In this document: in pieces, positions 47,201 through 58,403 of the stretch
How the letters are laid out: each line of letters begins with the position of its first letter
Numbering within the stretch: position 1 is the stretch's first letter
Assembly: GCA_949152475.1 (NCBI GenBank)
Contig: OX424566.1
Location: 8,951,177-9,015,176 of the forward strand
Reading direction: 5' to 3'
Origin: Terebella lapidaria
Lineage: Eukaryota; Annelida; Polychaeta; Terebellida; Terebellidae
DNA: 64,000 bases
The notes under the pieces: generated by a model
What the model was told of the DNA's origin: nothing
The model's input: the letters and a program-made list of their open reading frames with translations, nothing else
Databases searched by the model: none
Translations under genes and position numbers: made by a program

Positions 47201-47648
47201 TCTCGCCGGGAACGGTATCCGGACGACCCGGTCATCCGGACGGGTTTCTGGACGAGTACTCTCATTGACGCCCAAAAATGCAAGCATCCCCGTAGGCGGA
47301 TGCAACTCGATATCCACACCAAGAGGGCCCGTCTCGCTGTAGTCCATCAACGCTTCTATGTTTGGAAGCGAAGACGGATTGAGGAGCTCCTCGGCCTATA
47401 GCGGCCAAGTTGCTCTCTACAGTGCGTTCCTGCCTGTCAATCACACTCTCGACATCGCTGCCAGAGTCGGATTCCTCAGAACCCATGTGCTGGCTCTGGG
47501 AAACGGCCTCACGGCCATCATCTTTCGAGCCGGTTCGTCCCGAAAGCGAGTTATCGCTCACAAGGGACTCATCTCCAGACTGGATCTCACGATCACTGTC
47601 CAGAGGCACCTTCCCTCCCGTACTTTCCCCGTCATTCTGCTCTGACAT
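44240..47648 (-). pseudogene. Large accessory ORF of a degraded Gypsy element: C2H2-like fingers and coiled coil
   Basis: A minus-strand coding stretch broken into several frames. It begins with an acidic N-terminus (MSEQNDGESTGGKVP, 47648). Next come a Lys/Gly/Ser-rich basic part (46997-46599) and a helical KEAAQHAKEAAQ part (46584-46363). Then 46317-45385 has two Cys/His finger-like units (CPFVRNPW...CSNRDRRYPSYNHLSRHIAGYH and CRRCYSRG...HHAGAH). The C-terminal part (44953-44240) is a coiled coil (VQRLVAENEELRNRLHEA) with a Pro-rich end. It lies 3' of pol and before a purine tract, the position of the zinc-finger/coiled-coil ORF in the 6.3-20 kb element. It could instead be gag of a second copy. 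Frameshifts make it a pseudogene. Confidence 0.5.
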
Positions 47649-47731
47649 ATTCAGTTACATTGTTTTTACAGCATTGAGGCTGGCAGTTATTCTGCATGCA
47701 CAGCAGTATAACGCATCTCCGTGGAAACGTC

Positions 47732-47740
47732 TATTTATAG
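47732..47740 (-). promoter_or_regulatory. TATA box upstream of the accessory ORF
   Basis: The minus strand reads TATAAATAG about 85 bases before the ATG at 47648. That gap is too short for a normal LTR R-U5-primer-site leader, so it may be an internal promoter. Confidence 0.4.
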
Positions 47741-49316
47741 CATCGATCGATACAGGCCGACAAACGAATTACATTTTCTCTGCAGGCTCATACATACACA
47801 CGCATCTCCCCCCGGTGACTCCTTATCATGCCATGTATACGGACAGCCTAAATACAGGCCATCCCGGGGGATCCCGCAATCACACACAATAATTAACATC
47901 AGTCATGAGCTATAGCTGCCGCACTGGCGGTAAATGACGTGAAATTCATCACCACAGCAGGATAGAGATTTTGTATATCAAAAGTCGATCTACTTGTGGA
48001 TGTTACGATGTCCACCTATCAGCAGCGATAAAAATACATTTACCACCACTCAAACAGTAATGAAAATAAATTCACCACCGTTTGCCTACTTTTCATAGAT
48101 CAGGTCCAACAAGCTTCTGATACACAGCACACAATCTCCTACACCCCTCTAACGAAAGGAAAAATCTCCTGATTTCTCACTCTCTATTGCACCAGGAAAA
48201 AGATATATCACTAAACTTATCTCAATGTATGATCAAATGAGAAAGAATAGCGTTTCCACGGAATGCATGCCTACTTGTGGTTTATATAATCCACTCAGTA
48301 AATAATAACATGAGATGGATAAATAAATATAAACACTCCCCATAGCCACTGGTATGCTTACAAGGTGATCGAGCATGCCTATTGTAGCTCTACAGACAAT
48401 TGGGCACCATGTGGGCGTTCATGACGCGCCCATTAGCAACCCCAACGTACAGTAAAGCCACGGAGCAATAGCCGACGCTTGTCCGGAACTGCCTGTGAAC
48501 AGAGTCCCGAACCAGACAAGCACCATAAGATGACATATTGTCCTTATCCGATAGTAGTGATAGGGATTAGAAACCACAAAAGATGCTGTGCATGTAGAAT
48601 ACGACCCCCTTCTTAGAAGGAGGCCGAGGTTCCGGTCATTCCTGCCGGATCGCGTATTGTGAAGGTATGATTCGGACGAAAATAAGCATCACCCGCTGCC
48701 GCGGCTGGTCCGCACGTGCGGACTTAACAGCCGGTCCATTGAAAATAATGGTTTAACGATATCCTGCCGTTAGAAATCTTATCTACTATAAACAACCTTA
48801 CAGTAGTGGCTCACGGTTGACAACGCACCGAAATGCGTCATCTGGAAGCGTCCGGAGCGCCGGACGAATCACGCGAACGAACCGCGGACATCAGTCCTCT
48901 CATCCGGACACATTCCCTGCATCCATATGCCAGTTCCCCAATTCCGTGGGAAGGCACTTCACCCGTGCAGACGTAAATCCCAACCTCAGTCTGGCCATAT
49001 AAGAGGTTGTCTTGGGACCAAGGGGAGTCCGGCTAATCCACAAAAGTGGTCCTGCCAGCGTAGGTGTTGGATTACCTACGCCAGACAGCAGTCCACATGA
49101 TGCGGATAGACTAGCCACACGTCCCTAGAGCTAGTAACTAAGGGAGGGCGGATGCAGAAGCGTTACGACGTAAAGGTATCCGCAGACCTCAACTCCAGAG
49201 ATAGCCATAAAGTGACTGCTCACGGAGGAAAGTCGTGCGAATCCCTATGGAACGACCTAAAATCCATCCCTGGTGTGATAGATGGATACTGCATACACAT
49301 TTGCATGGGCGGAACG
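47741..49316. other. Non-coding stretch between accessory ORF and pol remnant
   Basis: No good frame and no clear LTR pair. GC-richer and CCGGA-rich between 48600 and 49300, AT-rich below 48400. It may be an LTR or a long untranslated region of the degraded element. Confidence 0.4.
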
Positions 49317-50360
49317 TTAATCCCACCCATATCGGGTCGGCGCACAGGGTTTCCGGCGTGGCCGCCCGTCATCCGCAGGTGTTGGAGGGATTGGTAGTAC
49401 CTGCGGATCGCCGAGATCAGGTGTAATGTCGTCCAGACCATCATCTGACGAATCAGAGAGGTCCGGAAGACCCACCATATGGCCCACCCGTTCGTCCTGA
49501 GTCCGCGGATGCTGACCAGAAGTATCCAAAAGAGGAGCATCATCCGGTTCTGCATCTTGTATGAGCGAATCCATGATGAGCGGGCCCTCGTATTTCTTCA
49601 GGTTGTCGATATGGACCACCAGTACCCTATCTGGATCAGAATCCCTCCGGATCCGGTAGTCCACGTCTGTCACCTGTTTCAGCACGGTAAACGGGCCTAT
49701 CCATGGCTTAGCAAATTTTTTACCTTGCTTAAGCGGCGGATAATAATAGCGCACCTTGTCGCCTTCTGCAAAAGCAGGCCTGCCCTTAGCCTGGGCGTCA
49801 TAGCCACCCTTCTGCCGGATGGCTGACTTGTCCAGGCGCCCTCACACGAAATCATGGGCATTCGCCAGGGCGCGGCGAACCCACTCAACGTACTCTGGAC
49901 CTCACTGGGGTACTGCGCCGGTTCCTGCCGCAGTTGGATACATAATATCCACGGACAGATTGAGTTCCTGGCCGTACAACATCGCGTGCAGAGTTACTCC
50001 GGTCGATGCCGCAGTTGGATACATAATATCCCCGGGCAGATTGAGTTCCCGGCCGTACAACATCGCGTGCGAAGTTAATCCGATCGAAGAGTGGACCGAC
50101 GACCTGTACGGTGGCTTCAAGGGCTTTTATTACCGCTGCCAGAGCACTGTCAGCTCTCTGCTTCACAGCCAGTTGTGCCGGAGAGTAATCGCCTAAGTAG
50201 TTCGGTTCCTCATCCGACTCGTCGGACTGCGCACTGGGGGCAAGGACAGCTCGTACTCAGACTCACCCGAGGACGCGGAGGGTACCCATGAGGAGTACAC
50301 CGCTGGACTCGAGGAAGACTCACTGGAGCTGAGTCGCACCTCCGCTCCAAATGCGGGACG
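49317..50360 (-). pseudogene. Integrase remnant lacking its catalytic core
   Basis: At 50230-50110 the minus strand encodes an integrase N-terminal-type lead (YSPAQLAVKQRADSAL). The frame then jumps to the region after the core (HAMLYGRELNLPGDIM), so the HHCC and DDE parts are absent, a loss of roughly 0.8-0.9 kb. An 81-bp in-phase tandem duplication (49927-50088) repeats the LYGRELNL block. The C-terminal GPF module (KPWIGPFTVLKQVTDVDYRI) and an acidic tail ending at 49317 follow in another frame. Confidence 0.7.
49927..50088 (-). repeat. 81-bp tandem duplication in the integrase remnant
   Basis: Two units start at 49927 and 50008 with about 8% differences. The period is 27 codons. Confidence 0.85.
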
Positions 50361-52300
50361 TCAACTCTGGTAACGGCGGATCCTCGCACGGGGGTGGACT
50401 CTTGTGGCTCCGGCCGCCGTGTTGTTAGAGGGGGCGGTGGCCTGCGGCCTTCCCGGAAGGTCCAATTCCGAGTCTGAGGAAGAATCCCCGGCGCGCTGGA
50501 ATGGGGTCATCCCGGCACAGTCAGGGTTCTTGCACTTATGACAATGTGACAGTCCGTCAGCATTGCCATGTAACTTTCTGGCGCAGTGCTCAATTTGCAT
50601 GTCATACTCCTGGAGTCTGACAAGCCACCGGGCCACCAAGCCATCGGCCTCACTATAATTTAGGAGCCATCTCAGCAAACTGTGTTCAGTCCGCAAGCCG
50701 AAATGGCGTCCCAACAAATAGTGCCGGAAATGCTTGGTCATGGTTACCACCGCGAAGAGCTCGCGGTGAACGGTGCAGTAGTTCATTTGAGAGTGGCTCA
50801 GGGCGACACTCGCATAAGCTACTCCCTGCTCTTGCCCATCCACGATCTGTGAGAGGACACTGCCGAGTGCAAAGTTACTCGCGTCAGTGTCCAGAATGAA
50901 CTCACAATCCGGACGAGGGTGCCGCAGCACCGGGGCAGCTACTAAAGCTTGCCGGAGTTCCGAGAAGGCAATGGCCTGCTCAGCTTGCCAGACAAAATCG
51001 GCGCCCTTATCTGTGAGCATAGTAAGGGGGTGCCCGATCTCCACAAAGCCTCGTATAAACCGGCGGCGATAACTCGGGAAGCCCAAGAAGGACCTCACAT
51101 CTGCCACATTACAAGGCCGAGGCCAGTTCTGTACGGCCTCTACCTTTGCAGGGTCTGGTCTAACTCCGGTGCCTGTTACCATGAAGCCCAAGTACAGGAT
51201 CTCCTGCGCGAAAAGTTCGCACTTACTAGGCTTCAATTTAAGGCCTGCTTCGCGGATGCGATGGAGCACCATCTGGAGGTTGGTGAGGGTTTCCTCGAAC
51301 GACTGGCCATACACGACGACATCGTCGATGTAGACCATACATCGCTTCCAGAGGAACCCTTTAAGGACCATCTCCATTAGGTGCTCGAACTTCGCTGGTG
51401 CGTGCAGAGTCCGAACGGCATTACCTTAAATTGGTAGAGCCAAAGGCTTGGTAACAAAGGCAGTTTTCGCCCTATCACTCTCGTCCATCTCGACCTGCCA
51501 ATACCCGGAGGCCAGATCCAGAGCACAGAAGTAGTGCGATCCGGCCACGGCACCGAAGGTGTCCTCGATGTGCGGAAGAGGATATGAGTCCTTCCCTGTG
51601 GCATCATTGAGCTTACGATAGTCCACGCAGAACCTCCACGAGCCGTCCTTCTTCTTCACCATAACCACAGGACTTGCCCAAGGGCTATCACTGGGTTCGA
51701 TGATGTCTAGCTCGAGCATCTTTTGCACCTCCTGGTCTATGACCTCTTGGTGCACTATCGCTGCTCGTCGTAGACGCTGTTTAATGAGACGCTCGTCCAG
51801 AGGTCGATGCGGTGTTTGGCCACGTCTGTCTTGCCAACGGCACCATCCGGTCTCATAAATTCATCCGCATACTGCCGGAGCAGCTTGCGGAGAGCTTGAC
51901 ACTGATCTTCATCCAGCCGGTCCTTCGGAACTCGAGATTCCAGATGGTCCGGCAGGGTGAACGGATCATCTCCGGGGACCGCTGCAGCGCACACAGCACG
52001 ACACACAGGGTCGTCTGGGATAACCCGGCTAGACGACGCGAGCGTAGAAGTAGCTGCCACACAGCCGCGTCGCAAGACAATGGGAGCATCCGTGGGATTC
52101 ACCACGGGCAAAATTGCTCACCGGTTGCACTATACACGGACGACCACCAAGGGGCATGCGCGGACGCCGTGGCCTCGCCTCAATGATCATTTCGCTCAAA
52201 TGTTGTGCGCGCCGCCCGCAGTTGGAAAGAACGGGTCAGACCCGCGCGCAAGAGGAAATGTGTGTCCTCTCCCATCAGGAGTTCGCCGGCGCTGAGTTGG
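50361..52300 (-). pseudogene. Reverse transcriptase and RNase H remnant of a degraded Gypsy element
   Basis: From 52300 down: the end of a protease-like region (about 52300-52200), a pre-RT segment (52111-51755), RT fingers (MLELDIIEPSDSPWASPVVM, then CVDYRKLN) to 51426, a short piece with VMPFGLC in a second frame, and a third frame from 51377 with catalytic YIDD (residues 16-19), RNase H (LDTDASNFALGSVLSQ; RTEHSLLRW with Glu where Asp is usual) and a Ser/Asp-rich tail. Two indels near 51380-51430 break RT. The sequence is not closely related to the Gypsy element at 6.3-20 kb. Confidence 0.88.
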
Positions 52301-52488
52301 CAATCACCCGGTGGATCCGGAGAACGTTCATTCCAATGATCCCGGGCGATCTGATATACGCAACGATTGCCTCTGTTATGTATATCTTGTCTCCAAGAGT
52401 AATAGGCAGGATCCAACATACATAATTTGGGAGTGACACGTGGTACAAATAAACCATTCAGAGAAGACGATTCGTGCCAAGTTAATAA

Positions 52489-54170
52489 TATATCATAATC
52501 GTTGTCAGCTACAGCCTTTTTCCACTCTCGTAGTCTCTACCACGTGTTATCGGGAGTGTTCTGAGTGTTATGGTCTAGGTGCAGGTGTTAGCACAAAATT
52601 ATTCTACTGCATTAGAATGCCTAGAAAACAAAACTACGCACACACCCCTACGCCTAATAAACCACCCCAAATATACCAGAAAATATCCCAGATAGATTGA
52701 TGCAAACCTGACAAAAATATACTGTGTACACACCAATTATCCGGAACTAGAACTATCACAATAATATTACAACCGTCCTGGCATGCTCGCCATATTTTCA
52801 CAGATTCGTAGGACGGTTGTGTTTGTAAATTGTGAAATAACTCGACAACTTTGTTTTGATACAAGCAAAATATACTATTGTTTCTTTTTGATATGATACA
52901 GTTGTTTCACCAATAGAAATTTCAGTTTACATATATGTAGTAATATTTACAATATAGGCCAAAATGTAATACACACACTCACACACACACCACACACCTA
53001 CGTAAATTCGCTGCCAAAGATTTATCACACTTATTGAGAAACGGTTTCCTTATGGACAACTGTTTCTTTATGGACAAATTGATCATAGGTTGCACTTACC
53101 TCGGACAACTCGACCCATTTATTAAAGTACCTGGTGATTCTCCCGACGAACTGTGAATTAGTTTCCTGTACGTCTGGCTTACTTTACCTAAATTTGTTAC
53201 GAAAACCTTCTTCTGTCAACTCATAAGCATGCAATACAGCATCTTTCAGTTTATCATAATCATTAGTATCATCAGGAGGCATACGAGAATAAGCATCTAA
53301 AGCTTTGCCTGTAATAAACATGGAAAAAAACACCCAAGTATATAGTATCCGAGCAAACAAAACTGAGTTCATTATCCAATCTCAAAGTCCAGTGTCAGGC
53401 AAAATCGAGAAAATTCAAACATGTTATATGGAATTTCATGAACTCTCTGGCCATAAAAGGGTGAAATCAGGTATTCCGGAAAGAGTGAGCATTTCCTGCT
53501 CCACATGTGGCACCCGTCATGAATTCCAAAACATTAACATGCAAAAAGGTTTTGTTGCATACTTGTAACAGATTTTGTGTACTTATCAACCAGATTGTGA
53601 TGCGTCCATATAATTTCTCGGAAGCTGCTATCAGTCTTGGTAAAACATATCTCTGTTGCATCAGTTTAGAGGCCACTCACGACGCCACTACCAAACGCGC
53701 AAACAAAATATAATAATCATTGTCGGCTACAGTCTTTTTCGCTCTCGTAGTCTCTACCACGTGTTATCGGGAGTGTTCTGAGTGTTATGGTCTAGGTGCA
53801 GGTGTTAGCACAAAGTTATTCTACTGCATTTGAATGCCTAGAAAACAAAACTATGCACACACCCCTACGCCTAATAAACCACCCCAAATATACCAGAAAA
53901 TATCCCAGATAGATTGATGCAAACCTGACAATGATTTATACTGTGTACACACCAATAATCCGGAACTAAAACTATTACAATAATATTACAACCGTCCTGG
54001 CATGCTCGCCTTTTTGTCAAAGATTCGTAGGACGGTTGTGTTTGTAAATTGTGAAATAACTCGACAACTTTGTTTTGATACAAGCAAAATATACTAATGT
54101 TTCTTTTTAATATGATACAGCTGTTTCACCAATAGAAATTTCAGTTTACATATATGTAGTAATATTTACA
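52489..54170 (-). mobile_element. Short LTR element with a SCAN-like gag remnant
   Basis: Two direct repeats of about 463 bp (52489-52951 and 53709-54170) enclose about 757 bp. The minus strand inside carries a gag fragment. The repeats differ at several percent, so the element is older than the Gmr1-like one. Both repeats are followed by CA-rich sequence, with a 20-base difference, so the repeat may extend to the CA tract. No pol is present; this is an internally deleted or non-autonomous copy. Confidence 0.65.
53184..53310 (-). pseudogene. Gag fragment, SCAN-like
   Basis: The minus strand encodes GKALDAYSRMPPDDTNDYDK and then LKDAVLHAYELTEEGFRNKF, then stops. It aligns by eye with residues 182-222 of the Gmr1-like gag (GKAQKAYSSL...VYELVPEAYRQKFR). 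Fewer than 50 codons remain. Confidence 0.7.
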
Positions 54171-54180
54171 CACACTCACA

Positions 54181-54213
<33 letters not shown>
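54164..54213 (+). repeat. (CA)n microsatellite
   Basis: About 22 CA units with two interruptions. A shorter CA tract is at the equivalent place after the other repeat (52971-53000). Confidence 0.95.
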
Positions 54214-54214
<1 letters not shown>

Positions 54215-54318
54215 CCACATGCACACACAAAATTCCCCCCAAAAGGTCCTTTGAACTGATAACTGGTCTCCCATGGAGAAAGCGTCCCTCAAAGGTTTTC
54301 TGATAGCGTCCCATGTAG

Positions 54319-54668
54319 ATTATAATAATAATAATAACCGGTTCTTATATAGCGCTTTATCAACGTTACACACATTATCAAGGCGCTTCACAATTTGGAA
54401 TTTAGTCCTCTGAGAGTGGTCACTGCCAGGGTACATGTCGTTCTCAGAGGGGTCTCAGAGGGTTTTTTTTCCATGTTTATTACATCCCTTTACAACATTT
54501 TTTTTAGAGATGGGACCTCCATTTTACGTGATATCCGAGTCACGGGCACACTGCCAGGTGTGAGGGCAGGAAGAAAACCCCTATGATTACCGCACATGCG
54601 GCCCAACGCGGGATCGAACCCAAGCCGGCGATAGCTGTTGGTTCAAATTGAGCGACTAGGCGCTCGGA
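54319..54668 (-). mobile_element. tRNA-derived SINE, second copy
   Basis: The minus strand has GCGCCTAGTCGCTCAATTTG, box B GGTTCGATCC and the GCGCTATATAAGAACC tail with (ATT)n, as at 25922-26236. About 150 bp of extra sequence (54430-54590) interrupts the body. It inserted into the 23-bp tandem array: GCGTCCCATGTAGATT is found directly before its tail and again after its head. Confidence 0.85.
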
Positions 54669-55174
54669 AGTATAACGAAGAATTTCCTGCCGCTGTGTGA
54701 ACCGAATACTGACTGACAATGTGATTTTGCCGGTGGTCAGATTTCTTATATATAGCGTCCCATGTAGATTTCTTATAGCGTCCCATGTTGATTTCTTATA
54801 GCGTCCCATGTAGATTTCTTACAGTGTTCCATGTAGATTTCTTATAGCGTTCCATGTAGAGGTGAACGGGAACCACGTGGTCGACGCCAGAGCGACCTGT
54901 CACCCTAGACTGGACGTAACGTCTACATCTTCTACAAAAAACTGAATAGAAACAAAGCTTTACACAGAGTTAAATTTGTATGACATAAACCTGCCTAACA
55001 ATACCCCCATTCTTTTATTGTACTCACGGCTGTGCTGACCAACGGCAAACGTTAAACTAACAAGACACCAGCAGCATTACAAAATAACAGGCAAAATCTG
55101 CCATGTGTATAACGAAGAATTTCCTGCTGCTGTGTTAACCGAATACTGATTGACAATGTGATTTTGCCGGTGGT
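54669..55174 (+). repeat. 70-bp direct repeat at 54669-54738 and 55105-55174, with non-coding spacer
   Basis: GTATAACGAAGAATTTCCTG...GATTTTGCCGGTGGTCAG occurs twice with about four differences. The intervening bases show no gene. The interval from 55175 to 55336 is also featureless. Confidence 0.8.
54737..54862 (+). repeat. 23-bp tandem repeat, about five units
   Basis: Units of AGATTTCTTATAGCGTCCCA plus TGT with single changes. One displaced unit is at 54290-54310 on the other side of the SINE. Confidence 0.9.
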
Positions 55175-55336
55175 CAGCTTTTTAGACAGCGCCAGTCACA
55201 CGTGACCATCCAGCTGGGCATACACTCGACGCTCGAGCAACCCGCGAGACAGTGAATGCACACTGTCGCGGCAAAATCAGACCAATGACCACACATATAC
55301 CGCTGGTCTAAATTTAAGCAACAGTACATACATACT

Positions 55337-56720
55337 CTACGACACAATTTGTGACAATTGGGGCTTATCTAAAGGCCTGAGATACAAAGCGGCAGGCCTG
55401 ACCTCTGTAGGGCAGTGCGACAAGTACTTCTCGTACATATCTACGATACAGCGATGCGGGTTCGTCAGATTTTCGTAGGCATCCACGGTCTTTGGTTCAA
55501 CGTGGCGATGGTTCAAACCCCCCTGATTGGTTTTGCTGACATCTTCGGTATATCGCAGAAATCGGAAGCCGTCCTTATCTGTCAAACATTAGCGGTGCGT
55601 AATGCAAAATTTATTCCAAAGAGGTAGATAAGTGTATCCAGCAGCTGTTGCGGTGACGAGTCTCCCAGTATCCCCTTCTCCCACAGGAGCTCTCCCCCAT
55701 CAGTGGTGATAATGGCAGCCTGTTGGCGCTTCACATTCAGACCAGCCGCTTCTCTCTTTTTCATCATCGCATCCAGAGTGTTCTCAGCGTCGATAACGCC
55801 TTGTCATCGAGGAACTTGACCTGCCGCCCGAAATCTATTTCTAAGCTCAATTGTATGCTCAGGAGCAGTTCATAAAGTGTTTCGCAATGATATTCCTGGC
55901 CATTTCGCTTATTTTTACTTCTCATATAAATCTGTTGAGAACAAAACAAAGTTCGTCCTTGGTCATCTCAGGAAACTCCAGGCATATGACGCTCAGCTGC
56001 AAGTTCGTTTCCCTCGTCGCCCACAAATTCCGAAACATCTTCCACTCCTCGTACAATGTCATGGCCCATTGACATTTCTGGCGCATTGCTTTGGAAACAA
56101 TGCAGCAAAATATGCATGCCTGAAGATACGGAAGAGCTAACGTGAGACCATCCGAGAGTATTAGAAGACCCCCAATTGTTAAAGTAGTTTTCATTTGATT
56201 ACCATTCAGACCCTAAACTGATAGTATATAATTATAATTCTCCCAACAATAAACGTCCAGACATTCAAACCCAATATTATATATAACCTACAGAAAAAAT
56301 ACCTCCAGTCAAATACCTTCGTCGTCCCAACTGAATCATCTCTGCATCAGACTTGGGTGCACGGAATCTGTCAGCTGCTTCTGCCGGCCTCGCAACATCG
56401 ACAGTTGCAACTTCCGGCACATGCGGGTCAGCACGTGGCCTGATGTTTTTGTCCACACGTCTCTCGACAGCCTCCCATGGTCTGGCGTTGTCCGGCGTCA
56501 TTGTCTAGACGTCCCTCGGCAACCTCACACGATTGAACACGTGCATCATCCAATATATCAGAAAACTCACACTTGCTACTTTCAGGCTCAGGTTTTCCAA
56601 TGTGACGTATCCGATATTTTCAAACATATCAGCGGCAGTGAAAGCGGCAATGCTGTCCATTGTGTGATCAAGTACATTGAATGTACTTTGTGTAATGAAT
56701 GAATCGTCGTCTGACATGTT
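55337..56720 (-). pseudogene. Crypton-derived (DUF3504-type) recombinase-domain gene, frameshifted
   Basis: Minus strand, 5' to 3'. ATG at 56717 begins MSDDDSFITQSTFNVLDHTM. An exon with ADRFRAPKSDAEMIQLGRR ends at a GGTATTTG donor near 56318. Further segments are WAMTLYEEWKMFRNL (about 56080), KNKRNGQEYHCETLYELLLS (about 55910), ILGDSSPQQLLDTLIYLFG (about 55650) and RYTEDVSKTNQGGLNHRHVE to PTEVRPAALYLRPL (55550-55370). These follow the block order of the DUF3504 domain of ZMYM/QRICH1/KCTD-type proteins, reported to derive from Crypton tyrosine recombinases. Three frame changes (about 55930, 55767 and 55585) each look like a single-base indel. Host gene or transposon origin is not settled. 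Confidence 0.62.
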
Positions 56721-58403
56721 CACCCTGCAACATATCTTAAGGCGGTGACTGACCTAGTTCTTTTGTCTAGGGGTCAGGTCATGTTATTGTCACCGACTTG
56801 TGCTCAGATTTTTTGGAAGAAAGATCAACACACGGTAAGAAAAATGCAATTTCTGCAACATAACGCATATATATAACAACTGAGGGGGATGATACGATGT
56901 CCGAGATACTACTACAAATTTATGTATTTCACAAATATTTGTAGGGGCTGAAATTCCCCAGAAATAAGGTTTCTTCCATCAATGTTTACCCCAATTTTGA
57001 CACGGTGATCACGTTCAAGGTCATTTTCAATAATTTTTGCACATTGTATTTCGATAATCTGTACACGGGAGTTAAGATAATCATCTCATGTTTCATACAT
57101 CCTGCGCATATGCACTAATATCTTGTAATTTTTCAGTTATTCCTAAATTACTACACACGCTTGTCGTGTCACCGATTTGAGTCAAGCGTCACCGACTTAG
57201 GTTTACATTTTGGGTATAACGTACCCACTGGTTTAATGAGTTGAACTGTACGATAAGTTCTCAGGAAAGGTGTTCTCGTGTACGGTTATAGCGGTTGAAT
57301 CCCGCTGTCAACCAGATCAAAGTGTCATCATTTTGTTGAAATGTATCGCGGTATGACATGGACGACAGATACTCATTGAATAGCGTGAACGACATAGTGT
57401 CCCTGCCTATAAGACCTTTTTCAACACTATGTAACAAATTGTCATAAAAAACGGTCGTAACCAGCAAGTGTTGCAAAAGTGTTTATTGCACTGCACTTCG
57501 TGCATGCAGGTGGTCATCACTCTCCGAAACACTCTCTCCATAAAACACTGTGGTGTCCAGATCATCCCCCGAGTCTGTAGCCGAGTCTGACCCCGTCGGT
57601 GCGTCATTGTCGCATTGCTGTCTTCGCAGTTTGTACGTGCACACCTTATTGGACAGGTACGGTTTTCTTTTCCTGCCATAATTCCTGAATGAACAAACGA
57701 TGGGACTATGCAAATAATTTAGGCATGTCCACGTATTATGAGTGTGTATAGTGTACATGTTAATTTTGCTCATTTTCCAAATATGAAGACACCAATATGG
57801 AAAGAAAACAATATAAACATTTGCATTATGAAGTTGCAATGCATACCGTTGATTGAACATCGGCAGTGGTTAATACTTCACGCGTTTTTCGTGGAGAGAT
57901 ACCAGTCCTTTTCCAGGCAACTAATATCTCGGTGACGCTTGACTCAAATCGGTGACACGACAAGCGTGTGTAGTAATTTAGGAATAAGTGAAAAATTACA
58001 ATATATTGGTGCGTATGTGCAGGATCTATGAAACATGAGATGATTATCCTAACTCCCGTGTACAGATCAGCGAAATACAATGTGCAGAATTTATTGAAAA
58101 TGACCTTGAACGTGATCACCGTGTCAAATCTTGGGTAAACATTGATGGAAGAAACCTTATTTCTGGGGAATTTCAGCCCCTACAAAAATTTGTGAGATAC
58201 ATAAATTTGTAGTAGTATCTCGGACATCGTATCATCCCTCTCAGTTATTATATAAATGCTTTATGTTACAGAAATTGCATTTTTCTTACCGTGTGTTGAT
58301 CTTCCTTCCAAAAAATCTGAGCACAAGTCGGTGACAATAACATGACCTGACCCCTAGACAAAAGAACTAGGTCAGTCACCGCCTTAAGATATGTTGCAGG
58401 GTG
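56721..58403. mobile_element. CMC/Chapaev-like element with 475-bp terminal inverted repeats
   Basis: Ends CACCCTGCAACATATCTTAA and its inverse. TGTT is duplicated on both sides (56717-56720 and 58404-58407). Arms 56721-57195 and 57929-58403 are inverted copies at about 90% identity. CAC termini plus a 4-bp duplication fit the Chapaev branch of CMC. The 733-bp centre has coding-like text but no full transposase. It lies directly 5' of the ATG of the recombinase-domain gene; the duplicated TGTT overlaps that ATG. Confidence 0.8.
57261..57700 (-). pseudogene. Coding-like segments in the centre of the CMC-like element
   Basis: After acceptor CATTCAG near 57690 the minus strand is open in a frame reading NYGRKRKPYLSNKVCTYKLR and then acidic sequence to 57483. 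Another frame downstream (57476-57261) reads TVFYDNLLHSVEKGLIGRDT. Both are protein-like but unrecognised, and they may be remnants of one transposase or of a captured gene. Confidence 0.3.

Noticed and set aside
46636..47342. Two long overlapping plus-strand frames (210 and 233 codons)
   Set aside because: Shadows of the Gly/Ser/Lys-rich minus-strand accessory ORF in GC-rich sequence.
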